Origin: Darksidea phi
Lineage: Eukaryota > Ascomycota > Dothideomycetes > Pleosporales > Lentitheciaceae
Direction: 5' to 3'
DNA: 23,888 nucleotides
Assembly: GCA_030770425.1 (NCBI GenBank)
Contig: JASJFT010000379.1
Span: 1-23,888 of the forward strand
Shown here in pieces: positions 10,556 through 21,646 of this stretch (its first letter is position 1; the number at the start of each line of letters is the position of its first letter). Under the pieces are notes generated by a model that saw only the letters and a program-made list of their open reading frames with translations, was not told the origin of the DNA and searched no databases. Made by a program: the position numbers and the translations under genes.

Positions 10556-13102
10556 ATATCTTTATTAGACCCTAAACCCTCTACTCTTAGTAAGGAAAGT
10601 ATAACGTCTACTACTTATACCTAATAAATTACTATTAAAGAAGACTATTAAGGAATATAGCTAGAATATAAGGGGTCTATACTAAACTAGAAAGGATTAA
10701 AAAAGACTACTTAGTTACGATTAAATTTATAACTATCTCCTATTTAACTAGTAGATATAGAATTATAAGGAGTTACCTCTACTACTCTAGTATACTTAGT
10801 ATACTTAATTATAGAAGAAATATTAAAGCTTAATATTCTAGTAGAGGTTAGTATTAAGATATTTAAATTATAAACTAAATTTAGTATAAGCGAATTATAA
10901 TAAATTAAAAGTAGAGATTTACTACTATTAAGAGTTTAAGCGTATAATTAATTAGATAGCTACTTTAAAGACTAAAGTCTTTATATCTATTATATAAAGT
11001 ATTATATAAATTATAGATAAGATAGCTACTTATTACTATTTCCTAGTCTATATATATAGATTAGTAATTATAATTAGATATTTAGAGTTTTAGTATTATT
11101 TTCTATTACGACGCGTTTTAGTAGTAAGCTTTAGGAAAACTATAATAAAAAATATAAATATAGTTATTATATACGTCCTATAAATCTATAACTCTACTAT
11201 TATAATAGTATTCTATTTAGAGGATACCTACGAGGATCTTAGCTATTATATACTTTAAGACGTATATATATCTATTATAATTATTCTAAAGCTAAATAAT
11301 ATTAGATTCTAAAATATATTATCTACCTCGTTTATATAGTTATAACTTCTAAGTAGCGTATAATATACGCTAAAATTACTACTATAGTATTAAATAAGCT
11401 TCTTAATTATATCCTTAAATCTAATAGTTCTTATACTTAATAATATTATACGCGAAGATTAGATAGAATTATATAATTAGTATATAAGAGTATATAGTAG
11501 TATCTACTTACTCTTAGACTTATCTAAGTTATATTTAATTAGATCCTAAAGTTATAAAGCTATAAACGCGTAGGTAATAATATAATTATACTACTCTATT
11601 TAAAGGCTTAGTAACGTACGTAGACTATATTCTATCTTTAGCCTAAGTCTTATTAATAACGTATAGAATATATATCGCTCGTTATAAATACTATAATCGA
11701 ATTATCTTTCTTTATTACTTAATTAGAACTAGAGGCGACCTCGCTATCTATAAATGTTAATATAACTAGTACGAAGACTACTTCTAACTAAAGTTAAAAT
11801 AGACTATCTATTCTTAATCCTAATATAAATAATCTACTAACTCTAAGCTAGTATTTAGTAGTAGATAATACTTAAGAACTAATAGCTTCGTATACGAATA
11901 TAGCTTTAGAATAAGATTAAGAGTTAGTAATTTAACTAACTAGTACTAATATAGCGACTATTCTAGACGTAGGTATAAATAAACTACCTACTATAATTAT
12001 AGATATAAATAAACCCTCTTTTATAGTTACTTAAGTACTAGAACTAATACTATTAGTTAAGATAGCTAAAGTACCTATAGATAGAGATATAACTAGTAGA
12101 ACTTAGCTTACTACGTTACTAGACGTATAGGCGTCTAAGGTATAAAAGAAAGAACTACTATATAATTTATAGTCTAAGAAGGCGTTATTATATAAAGAGA
12201 TATAGCCCTTTAACTAGTCTACTTTAAAGAGGAAGATATTATAAAAAGATTTAAGCTAAGAACTCTTATAGTAACCTTATATAACTATCTAATATACTAT
12301 TAGTCTAAGCCTTAATTAAACTACCCTAAATTCCTTATAGTACGAATTCTATTACTCCTTAGTAGGTAATTTAATCTTTAAGATTAAAGATATAGTCTCG
12401 ATTATTAAATTCGTCTTTATCGATATTCTAGGCTAGCTAGCTAAGAAGAGAGTTAATAAACTTATTATTAAATATATAAATAACTATCTACTATATAACC
12501 CTACTAGTATAACGTACCAATTTAGTATTATCGTATAGTAGCTCTATTATAATCGCGACTTATTCCTAACTATTATTAAGTTCTATTAAAAGTACTTAGA
12601 AGTAATTAAGTTAAATTATATAAAGGGTTTTAATATAAAGAGGGTTTATAAGCTCTAGGCTAATCTATAACTTTAGAAATACTATATATAGCTACTAGAA
12701 GAGTCTAACGAGATAGTTATATATATCTTTCTTAAGTTATACGTTAAGCCTAAATTAGATAAATAAGATACTAGTCTCGCCGTAGACTATATCTATACTA
12801 AGCTTAATCTCTAATAGACTATCTTAATAGGGATATATAAGTACTATTAAGATCTCTACGTATTCGTAGATCTATTTAGAAATAGACTTATACCTCTTCT
12901 TCTAAATTATACTATTACCTTATAAGTTAGCTTTAAAGATTTAATACTTACTACTAAATACGGACTAGGACGTATAAATAGAGTATAAAAAAATACGATA
13001 TAGTAGTAGAATTATTATATAAACTTATATTATAGTATAAGTTTATTCTTTAATACCTTAATAAGTATATTACTACGCCTATTTAACGAGGGGGGAAATT
13101 AA
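10556..13102 (+). pseudogene. Fossil ORF A, about 849 codons, unknown
   Basis: Plus-strand frame from an ATA at 10556 (followed by Ser and Leu codons, then Asp-Pro-Lys-Pro) to TAA at 13100-13102. Internal stops are TAA/TAG only. The N-terminal 25 residues are Ser/Thr/Pro/Lys-rich, a second Ser/Thr/Asn-rich low-complexity stretch lies at about 11,750-12,100, and the C-terminal 330 residues (12,100-13,080) look like a folded, Leu/Lys/Tyr-rich domain. In 12,659-12,800 guanine falls mostly at codon position 1, which supports this frame. The tail ends in a G-run (13,088-13,095). Gag-like layout is conceivable, but no zinc knuckle, protease or polymerase motif is visible. Convergent with fossil B. 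I could not rule out a frame change between about 11,250 and 11,700. Confidence 0.5.
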
Positions 13103-13399
13103 CCTTCTAGTAATAAGAGTACCCTAACGGTAATTAGTATATTAAGATAGCTAATAACTTCTATCTATCTATAATTCCTAAGACATCGAAGCCGTCTACC
13201 TAATAGTTACTAATAAAACTATACCTATAAGGGTTTCTATATCTAGCCCGGAACTCGTAAAATATTACGTAGTATCTTAATATATAAGATCTTTACTCCT
13301 TAATATACCTATAAGTGGAGTATTTTTCTTTATAGCTATAACTAGGTTAGTTCCGGTCCTTATCTATATTCTATATTTAGTTAGCGCCCTTATTTACTA
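13103..13399. other. Intergenic spacer between convergent fossils A and B
   Basis: About 300 bp without a defensible frame. It has CA at 13184 and TG at 13316, part of a loose cluster of surviving sites (13184-13633). Its right end forms the arm of the palindrome at 13400-13429. Confidence 0.45.
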
Positions 13400-13429
13400 A
13401 AGATTTAAGAAACTAGTTTCTTAAATCTT
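13400..13429. terminator. Perfect 30-bp palindrome at convergent 3' ends
   Basis: AAGATTTAAGAAACT is followed immediately by its exact reverse complement. Flanking bases (GCGCCC upstream near 13384, GGGGC downstream near 13436) can extend the pairing imperfectly. The palindrome covers the stop of fossil B (13407-13405), about 300 bp past the stop of fossil A. A bidirectional 3'-end hairpin is one reading, a head-to-head element junction another. No loop separates the arms, so cruciform rather than ordinary terminator geometry is also possible. Confidence 0.4.
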
Positions 13430-15342
13430 AGATAGGGGCTTATCTTTAGATTTTCTTCTACTACCTAAATATTCTCCTCTTTACTCTCCTTACTATTCTA
13501 GATCTAGCTTATACTATACGACTTTACCTTTATCTTATATACTTATAACTAGTATCTAGCTTTATTAAGATAACGGCGCGTATAAGTCTTATTTATTAGT
13601 ATTAGATCTTATTCTATTAATAATATAAGATTGATTATATAATAGATATTACGAGTATTCTAGTATATTATACCTACTACTACTATTAGCTCTAGTATTA
13701 ATAGTTTATATAGTATACTACTAGGTTAGAAGAATATATTATCTTAAGTAAGCTTAACTATAATTAGAGTTATTAGTAGTATATCTATCTAACTATATTA
13801 TTCTAGTATAGAAAGATCTATATAATTATATATTAACTATAATTTACTACCTTCGTAGATAGTAATTAATATAACTATACTATAGTTATTTATATAGGTA
13901 CTAGAGAAAACGCCGGCTCTAGATAAAAGTATAAACTAGGTATAAGCGACTAGATCGTCCTAGTATATATTAGTATTCTTACTAGCCGCTAGTATTTTCT
14001 TTAAGTCTAATAGGATCTCGTATAGCTTAAAGTCTATAATAAATAATAGAATTATATTACTCTATAAATAATATAGATTAAGAGTATTAATATAACTATT
14101 TATTCTTATCTATACTATAACTTTATAGCTTAATATCTTAACCGGCTCGTTAAAATTACTCTTAATAGGGGTAGTATAGAAGTTATATATATCGATTTCC
14201 TATAATATTAATAGCTTCTATAGTATATTATCGACTATATATAGTCGCTTATCTATCTAAAATAAACTTAGGATAAGAAAGTAGACCTATAATAGCCCCT
14301 ACTCTACTAACTATCGAGCTTATACTTCGTTAAGAAATAGAAATAATATATTATCTTTTTACTTAGTATTAAGGTACTCTTCTAGTATATATAGGTTCGT
14401 AATCTTAGTAAGTTCTAGAATATCTTTATAATTTAGAAGTCTAGTACCTATATATATAGTAGGCCCTTAGAACTTATTTAAGAGTCGCTATATTAAAGCT
14501 TTTATCTTCTCTTTCTTAAGTAATAGTCTTATATAATATATATTATATACCCTTTTAATTACCTCTCTTATATAAATACTATATTATACTATCTTACTTA
14601 TCTTTATATTACTATATATTAAAGCTATTCCTCTTAACTACTCTTCTTCGTCTTCTACCTTAATAATCTTTTACTTATAATTAGAGCCGCGTTTAAGCTT
14701 ACTCTAGATAATCTTAACCTTATACTCTTTAAAATAGATTTTCTAAATATAACTAGACTTTTTATTCTAAGCCCCCGACTATCTATAATAATATTAGTAA
14801 TAGTCTAATAGGGGTTCCTTCTTTAGTCTACTATATAGCTTAGTAAGATAGTTACTAAAGTTCGTAATCGAGTATTTAAAATAGACCTACTTTTCTTTAT
14901 ATAGGTTATATTTACGTATATATATAAATCTATCTATTATCTTATCTATCTTCTTTTATAATATATATATTATTAGTACTATATATAACTTCTAGAATAA
15001 TAGATCTAGATAAGTATATAGACGACTATTATTACTATTAAATATATCCGTTTTAGATAAATTATTACTTAATAATTTTATTCTTAATAGTATTCTCTTA
15101 CGACGACGATAGCGACTATATAGAATAACTAAACGATCGCCCGTATAAATAGGCCTAGTAAAAGACGTAACTTAAGTACCTAGGGGTACTTACTACTAGG
15201 GTAATAAGAAGATTAAGATAGCTATAAATAGAGAGTATATAAATAATTATCGATTCGGCTTAGAAGATACTAATAATAAATCCGTTTAGATTAGAGGTAT
15301 TAGTAATACTATTATAAGAATTAATCTATAGACTATTATTAT
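13405..15342 (-). pseudogene. Fossil ORF B, about 646 codons, unknown
   Basis: Minus-strand frame from an ATA near 15342 to TAA at 13407-13405, interrupted only by TAA/TAG. Order on the protein: Arg/Lys-rich patch near residue 80 (encoded around 15,100, a run of CGT/CGC codons), a strongly basic stretch (14,680-14,790) followed by an acidic cluster V-E-D-E-E-E at about 14,640-14,660, a long Leu/Ile/Lys-rich middle, and a charged tail with K-E-S-K-E-E-N near 13,480. First-position G bias is clear around 14,640-14,860. The basic-then-acidic make-up could suit a nucleic-acid-binding protein, but I recognise no domain. Palindrome P2 lies 13 bp upstream of the inferred start. Confidence 0.5.
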
Positions 15343-15354
15343 TCTATATATAAG

Positions 15355-15382
15355 TAATATTCTATATATATATAAAATATTA
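15355..15382. promoter_or_regulatory. Palindrome P2 (28-bp family)
   Basis: Same 28-bp inverted repeat as P1 and P3, with one mismatch: position 15375 is A where pairing with C15362 needs G, a G-to-A change in keeping with the mutation type. Centre is TATA as in P1. It lies just upstream of the inferred start of fossil B and after fossil K. Confidence 0.55.
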
Positions 15383-15439
15383 AAAAGTAGACCGTATACG
15401 CTATTTAGTATAACTATTTAGTCTAGTTATTTAGTTTAG

Positions 15440-16000
15440 CTATTACTTTTAAAGATATAGTCCTACTATATATACTACTATATATATATCTCTATATACT
15501 ATCTAAGCTACGTTTAGCTACGTAGTTTTTTCGTATATCCTAGGTATATATAGACCTATCTAGTACTAAATCTTTACTATATTAACTTAAGATAAAATTA
15601 TTCTTATTTTATATATTACTTCTTAAGCTCTGTAATCTTTATATATACCTTCTATAAACTATTAAGATCCTACCTATATTTATACTTAATCTTCTTACTA
15701 CTATTGTCTAAGATATAGATTAGATAATACGCTTTTAATTCTATATATAGGCCGATTACTATTACTAATAATAGATCTATCTATAAGAGAACTACTATTT
15801 ATTAATATATACCCTCTCTTTATAGATAAATATTTACCTTCTTTTATAATCTCCGTAAGCTTCTTAGGGTCCTTTATTTATAGTTTAACTATCTTTTAGC
15901 TTAGCTATACTAATAATTAGTATACTAGTAGTCTAAGAATATAACTACTTATAGCTATTATATCTACTCTATTTATATTTATAATAACTAATAAGATAAT
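15440..16000 (-). pseudogene. Fossil ORF K, about 185 codons, basic N-terminus
   Basis: Minus-strand frame with a clear run of sense codons at 15,720-15,990: Lys-rich and helical near the N-terminus (K-I-V-K-L, then K-D-P-K-K-L-T-E-I), then Ser/Asn/Arg-rich, then several consecutive TAG/TAA that may have been a Gln-rich stretch (15,675-15,710, next to one intact CAA). The 3' limit is uncertain. Same strand as B and separated from it by palindrome P2. A small DNA-binding protein would fit the composition, but this is a guess. Confidence 0.4.
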
Positions 16001-16059
16001 CTATATTAGGTATACTATATTAAGTTAGAATATTATTTATAAAAGAGAAGACCTAAAAT

Positions 16060-16500
16060 AGCTTTAAGATATCTTAGTAGATAAATAGACTTACTATAAG
16101 TAGCTCTCGCTTTACTTTTATTTCTATTACCTACTTTATTCACCTCTCTTACGTATATTCTTTATATCTTTATCGTTTATACTACTATATAATATCTTAT
16201 AAGGAGACGAGAATCTATTTATAAGTAGTAGGGTTTCGTATCTCTAGCTACTACTAGTTTTCTAATCTATAATAGATAATATTACTAATATAGAAGATTT
16301 AGTATATTAAGCTAAAGACTTATAATCGTACTATACTTATATATATACTTAATAGTAGATTATATACTAAGTAACTATAGTATCTAGAGCTTATCTTAGT
16401 CTAGTTTTAATTAATAATAATATAACTAAGTATATAGGACTAAGGAGTAAGTCCTTATAGACTCTAGTTAATAGTATAGTAAATCTTAAACTCTCTAGTC
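16060..16500 (-). pseudogene. Possible fossil ORF L, short
   Basis: Minus-strand frame best supported at about 16,090-16,215, where Asp/Lys/Arg/Glu codons are followed by many TAA/TAG, possibly a former Gln-rich tail. The boundaries are weak and the rest of the interval is ambiguous between frames. It includes an intact GGTGAA (CA at 16141 on the plus strand). Confidence 0.25.
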
Positions 16501-16510
16501 CTATAATAGC

Positions 16511-16528
16511 CGCCTCTAAGAAGAGGCG
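16511..16528. other. GC-rich stem-loop
   Basis: CGCCTCT, loop AAGA, AGAGGCG: a perfect 7-bp stem that stands out in such AT-rich DNA. It lies between fossils transcribed on opposite strands. May be chance, or a remnant of coding sequence. Confidence 0.35.
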
Positions 16529-16999
16529 TCTACCCGAAACGTTACTAATCTAATAACTAGTTAAGAAAGTATCTTCTACGAAGAAACTAAATTTATTATC
16601 TAATATAGATCTATTAATAGTATATATAAACCTCTTTCTAATAAGTATAAGATAAGATAAATCTAATTACCCTAAGTTATTACTACTACTAATACTACCT
16701 ATAGAAAGATAAATATAATTTATTAGAAGTAATAGCTACTAAAGTAGAATAACTAGGGTAATTAATCTAAGATAATATCTAAGTATTAATACGTACTACG
16801 TATACGACGCTTTAGTACCTAGATTACTAATTTAAAAATTAAGTTTATAATTTTCTAAGAATATATAAATAGCTATAATATTAATATAAAAGTTATCTAT
16901 ATATCTTTATATTAACTTCGCGTAGTTAATACTAAAATAATATCTATAAATATAAACGCTATATAATCTAACCTTATACTAATCTATAATATAATTATA
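16529..16999. other. Unassigned mutated sequence
   Basis: No frame here is clearly better than the others. The plus strand may carry the beginning of fossil H, but I cannot fix a start. Confidence 0.4.
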
Positions 17000-17523
17000 T
17001 TATAGAGTAAAGCTAAGTATAAAAAGATTAGACTTCTACTTAAAGAGGTAAGACTCGATAATCCTTCTACTATATAAAACTAATAAGAACTATAGTATAG
17101 TAAGATCGTATATAAGCTCTAGAAAATAACTAAAAATAATATAACCGTCTTAGTCCTTATTATTAATACTTATATTAATAGTAGGTTTTTTACTTCGTAT
17201 CTACTTATACCTTCTAACGCGAAATAGTAATTAAAGGTAATTTTATAAGTAAGTATCTATAATAACTCTAAGCTATTATAAAGAAGTACTATAATAAAGA
17301 AAAACTTAATAATCTAGCTATAAAGTCTATAGATAAAAGTAGTAAGGATAAAGATAATAAGTCTAACTCTAGCTCTAACTCGGAGGTAGAAGATAAGTTA
17401 TTAGTAGATATTAGCTATACTAAATATAATAAGAAGTAGGGCGAGTTAGTAGTTAAGTTTTCTAGGTTAACTATTAAGATATATCTAGCGTTTAAAGGTA
17501 GAAAATTCCTTATTAATATATAA
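17000..17523 (+). pseudogene. Fossil ORF H, acidic Ser-rich C-terminus
   Basis: Plus-strand frame (codon starts equal to 1 modulo 3) best supported at 17,220-17,523 and ending at TAA 17521-17523. Near the end it encodes a K/D/S-rich low-complexity run (about 17,330-17,390), then E-V-E-D, then a compact segment with G-E-L-V-V-K-F and F-K-G-R-K-F. The upstream part has many TAA/TAG and is less certain. Unknown family. Fossil I opens about 50 bp downstream on the same strand in another frame. Confidence 0.4.
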
Positions 17524-17569
17524 ATAAGGTCTATTTAGACTACTTCCTTTTAATATATAGTAAGTAAAA

Positions 17570-18250
17570 TCTTAAGTAACTAATACGGGCGCTAGTAGTA
17601 GTAGTACTACTCCTAGTAATTCTACGGCCGAGACTATTATAATATCTACTAATACTAATAAGGCTTCGAATATCTCTATAGTTAAGATTTAGTACTCTAA
17701 TAAAGGATTTCTTAATTTATTCTATACCTATAAGGTAGATAATCTTCTTACTATAGCTAAGATAACTATAAGTAAACTACTATTACCCTATATATTTATT
17801 TTAATTACTAATAAAGGAATAGAGAGCGTTTCTACTAGCGAAGTAGTTACTTTAAAATAGCTTTAGACTAGCCCGTTCTACTAGTTAAACGCTACCTTAG
17901 TACCTATACTAGGAAAGATTTTTACGTAGATTACCCCCTTTTATAGTTATCTTCTAAATCGTAAACGCTTCTAATTATTTACTACTTCTATAAAGAAGGT
18001 ATAGGTAGATATAGAACTATACGACGTCTTCGCTACTAAGGACTATAAGTTACTATCTAAGAAGTAGTATACTAATAATAATACTAGTCTACCTTCTAAG
18101 CGTACTTCCTTAGTAAAGAAGTATTAGATAGTAAGAAGAAAGACTAGACTAGGTCGAATAATTTAGATTAGGTAAATTAGGTCGGGTAGATCTAGTTAGA
18201 TAAATAGCCTAATTAGATATAATAGATATCTTATATACTTTAAAGATAAC
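17570..18250 (+). pseudogene. Fossil ORF I, Ser/Thr-rich N-terminus
   Basis: Plus-strand frame beginning near 17,570 with a low-complexity G-A-S-S-S-S-T-T-P-S-N-S-T start, then a segment with few stops to about 18,120, and Lys/Arg-rich sequence to about 18,200. Around 17,990-18,060 it has V-D-I-E-L-Y-D-V-F. The Ser/Thr/Pro head resembles gag-type or intrinsically disordered N-termini, but no motif confirms that. The 3' limit is uncertain, and the end meets the C-terminal end of convergent fossil M. Confidence 0.4.
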
Positions 18251-18349
18251 CCTTAGAATCTTCGTAAATACTATTATTATAGTTACCTAAGCTTCTTTCT
18301 ATATAGTATTATAATTCTACTTATCCCTTACTCTAATACCTCCTATAGT

Positions 18350-21300
18350 AATCGTTTAATCTACTATCTTATTTTTCTTCTTCTTTAGCCTCTTCCTCTA
18401 TCTCCTCGTAGCGGTCCTAGCTACTAATTTTAATTTATCTTATAGATCTAATAAATTAAGTAGACCTATAACTACTTAAGATTAGCGTAACTTATTATTA
18501 TTTCTAAGTAATCTACCTTCTAAGACTAAGGTCCTAATTATATTCTTATCTATTACTTATAGCTTATAGAACGCTTTACGGGCCTATATATTATTAATAG
18601 TAGTATATAACTATACCTATTACTATATACTTTATTAATCGCTTCTAATATTATATTATATAGTTATATAGTATCTACTAAATTAGATAGGTATAAAGAA
18701 CTAGAAATATATTAATTAAAAGTAGACTAGAGTCTTAGTATAACTAAGTTCTAATATTATAATACTCGCTATATATACTATATCCCGTATTTCTATTAAT
18801 ATATTACTAATCTAGAAAAGAATATACGTAGTATATAGTCTAGAAGTTTTAAAAGAAGCTACCCTTCTTAGAGATTCTCTTCTTTATAGTAGTAATATTA
18901 TAGTATATACTAGTACTAGTATATTAATATTAGCTAGTAGTAAGTAAATACCCGTTCTCGAATAATAGAATCTTATTTATTCTAGTTAAGGACTTTAAAA
19001 ACGGCTTAATTTAACGCTACGATAGTTATAATACTCTTAATAAAGCTATATATATTCTAATAAACTATATATACCTTATATTACTATATAACTATCTATA
19101 TAATATAACTCTAAAGATATTAGCTACTAAACTAATACTATTCTACTACTTCGTCGACTAACTAGTATATAAGAAACGATTACTATAAATATATATATAG
19201 AATATTAATAGTATTAAGCTCTATTATCTATACCTATATACGTAAGTACTATTACTACTTAAACCTAAAGTTTAGCCTAATATTATCTAGCTATATAATA
19301 GTATTAAATAGATAATATATAGTTATAGATATTACTTATTCCCTATAAATCTCTTACTTTTTACTAGAAACTAAATATCTTTCTACCTATTTTATAAGGA
19401 CATAGAGTAGAAGAGGATAAGTATAATAAAGAATATATATTCTTAGATAATAGGTACTATATATCTATATATACTCTTATATAGATATATAAAGGATACT
19501 ATTAATATAAATACTATTAGTACTATAGTAGAGCGAGACTAGATAAAACGCCTAGATATACTTCTTATTACTAGAACTACCTTAGCTCGGTCTAAGACTT
19601 TAGAAAGTATTATTTATTAGTATAAGACCGTTTACGAATTCTAACGTAGTATTATAATATAGATAAATCTTAATCTATCTAAGGTATTACTAGTTCTATA
19701 TCTTAACGTAATTATAGTAGAAATATACGATTAGCTTACTACTTTTCTAGCTTAATATAAATTATCTCCTAATTATTTTATATACCTATATTTATAAATT
19801 ACTTACTATCTTATCCCTTATTATAGCTTCTAATACCTTGTAATATATAAATAGTAATAGTCTAAGGTTAGTACCTATTAGTAGGCTATACTACGCGCCG
19901 ATTCTTATATCTTCTTAAGTAATCTTAATCTTAGCTTACTATAGGCTAGATATAAAAGTTTAAGTCCTATATAAACTACGAAGATTATTTAACTAACTAG
20001 CTATACTCTTCTTACCTATATTATATAGTAAATCTATAATATAGAGCTATAGTAGTAAGTATATATTTATATTAATCGGGACTAAAGGGCTTATCTACTT
20101 CTTATATAATATTAATAGGAATATATATAAAGATAAACGACTTATTAAGAATATACTAATATCTTCTAAATTATTAGATCTCTATTAACTAAGTAATAAC
20201 TATATCTATCTATCTTAAAATAGAGTTAATTTCGCTATTACTATATATAAGAATATTACTTTTATCTTACTTATTACTAGTTCCCGTCTATAGAGGTCCT
20301 TAATAGTATAATCTTTATACGAGTTTATATTAAATAGTACTAGTATATAATAAATATATTACCCTAGTATAACTAATCTTAATAAGTATTCGTAAGTTAT
20401 AGTAAGTAAAATATTTATATAAAGTAGTTCTAAGGTTATCTCTAAGAATAGTAGTATAGTATAGTAGTACTTTAAGATATCTATATCTAGACTATATATA
20501 ATCTTTATTTACTTCTAATATAAAGTATAAAGCGGATATAATAATCTAATAAAGAATTACTAGTAGTATAATACTATATAGCGAGTAGCTATATACTCGG
20601 GTAGTAGAAAATTATAGTTATTTAGATAATATACGTCTACTAGCTTAACTACTAAATAAGAGTATATTCTAGATCTTAATACTTTATACTTCTCTATATT
20701 ATATTCTATATAAGTCTTTACTTAGTTAATACTTTAATATACTATATAGTTAAAACTATTCTATTTATTTTAGTCCTTCTTCTCGTAGCTTATATAAAGG
20801 TATTTATAGTTCTAATTACTAAAGTAGTTAGTTCTATAGTATAAGATAAGCTCTTCTTCTTTATATATATTCTATATAGTTTATACTATAAGTATCTTAT
20901 ACCTATTCTAAGTTAGTAGACGTATAAACTCTATTAATTTATCGCTATAGTTATAATTAATTTATAATATAGGACTAATAAGGCGTATAGATATATAATT
21001 AGTAGATATATCTATTATACTTTACTTTATTTTAGGTAATAAAATTACGTTTAGCTACGCGATAGATATTAAAATACTAGCTATACCTAATAATAGGGTA
21101 TCTTATAGAATAGATATTCTTATAACTACGTAAAATTTAGGTAAGCTATTATATATAATAGTCGAGTAGATAGCTAGTAGAGATACGGCGTTATAGAAAG
21201 TTTAATAGAGTAAAGTAATCTCTCTTAAGTCTCCCTTATCTAGATATAGCCTATAACGACGATATAGTTATTCTATAATTATTTCTATATAATCTTTTAA

Positions 21301-21477
21301 TAGTTTATCTAATAAGAGAATAGTATATATAAATCTATATCTTTAATATTAATTAAGATACGTAGAGGGCTAGGAAAGAAGCTACGCGTATATAAGTTAA
21401 AATCTATAGAAAATATAAAGTAGGAGTATATTACTAGTAGTATTAAAGTCTTATTAAGAATATAGACGAGTTACTAT
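18350..21477 (-). pseudogene. Fossil ORF M, about 1,040 codons, unknown
   Basis: Minus-strand frame from an ATA at 21477-21475, readable with TAA/TAG interruptions to about 18,420. Past there a +1 frame gives an acidic tail (E-E-I-E-E-E-A-K-E-E-E, about 18,367-18,400), so one indel near the end is likely. Stop density is low at 20,220-21,240. Features seen: Tyr/Arg-rich cluster near 21,250, acidic-basic stretch near 20,830-20,780, and a K-D-Y-T-I-K-D-L-Y-R-R-E segment near 20,285-20,320. In length it matches fossil E. A plus-strand F-V-D word at 19,151-19,159 is a shadow of this frame, not a polymerase motif. Palindrome P3 lies 38 bp upstream of the inferred start. Confidence 0.5.
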
Positions 21478-21514
21478 ACCTCTTAAGTCTATATATTAGC
21501 TAGTATTATATTTC

Positions 21515-21542
21515 TAATATTCTATACGCGTATAGAATATTA
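21515..21542. promoter_or_regulatory. Palindrome P3 (28-bp family, least mutated)
   Basis: Perfect 28-bp palindrome: TAATATTCTATACG followed by its reverse complement, with CGCG at the centre. P1 and P2 have TATA in place of CGCG at the same spacing, so P3 is probably nearest to the ancestral sequence. It lies about 105 bp past the stop of fossil D and 38 bp before the inferred start of fossil M. Confidence 0.65.
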
Positions 21543-21646
21543 AAGTAATCTATATACGTAGTATATTTTAATATACTTTAGGATATTCTAGCTATACTAA
21601 TAAGACTAGATACTATTTTAAGCTTAAGATAATTAATTTATATATA

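Noticed and set aside
11225..11810. Alternative frames in the middle of fossil A that also look protein-like
   Set aside because: In this AT-rich, TA-biased sequence all frames give plausible residues. I kept the frame continuous with the better-supported ends and lowered confidence instead of calling extra genes.
19151..19162. F-V-D word on the plus strand resembling part of a reverse transcriptase YVDD box
   Set aside because: The next codon is TAA, which cannot derive from Asp, and the flanking motifs of a polymerase are absent. The minus-strand fossil M is the better frame.
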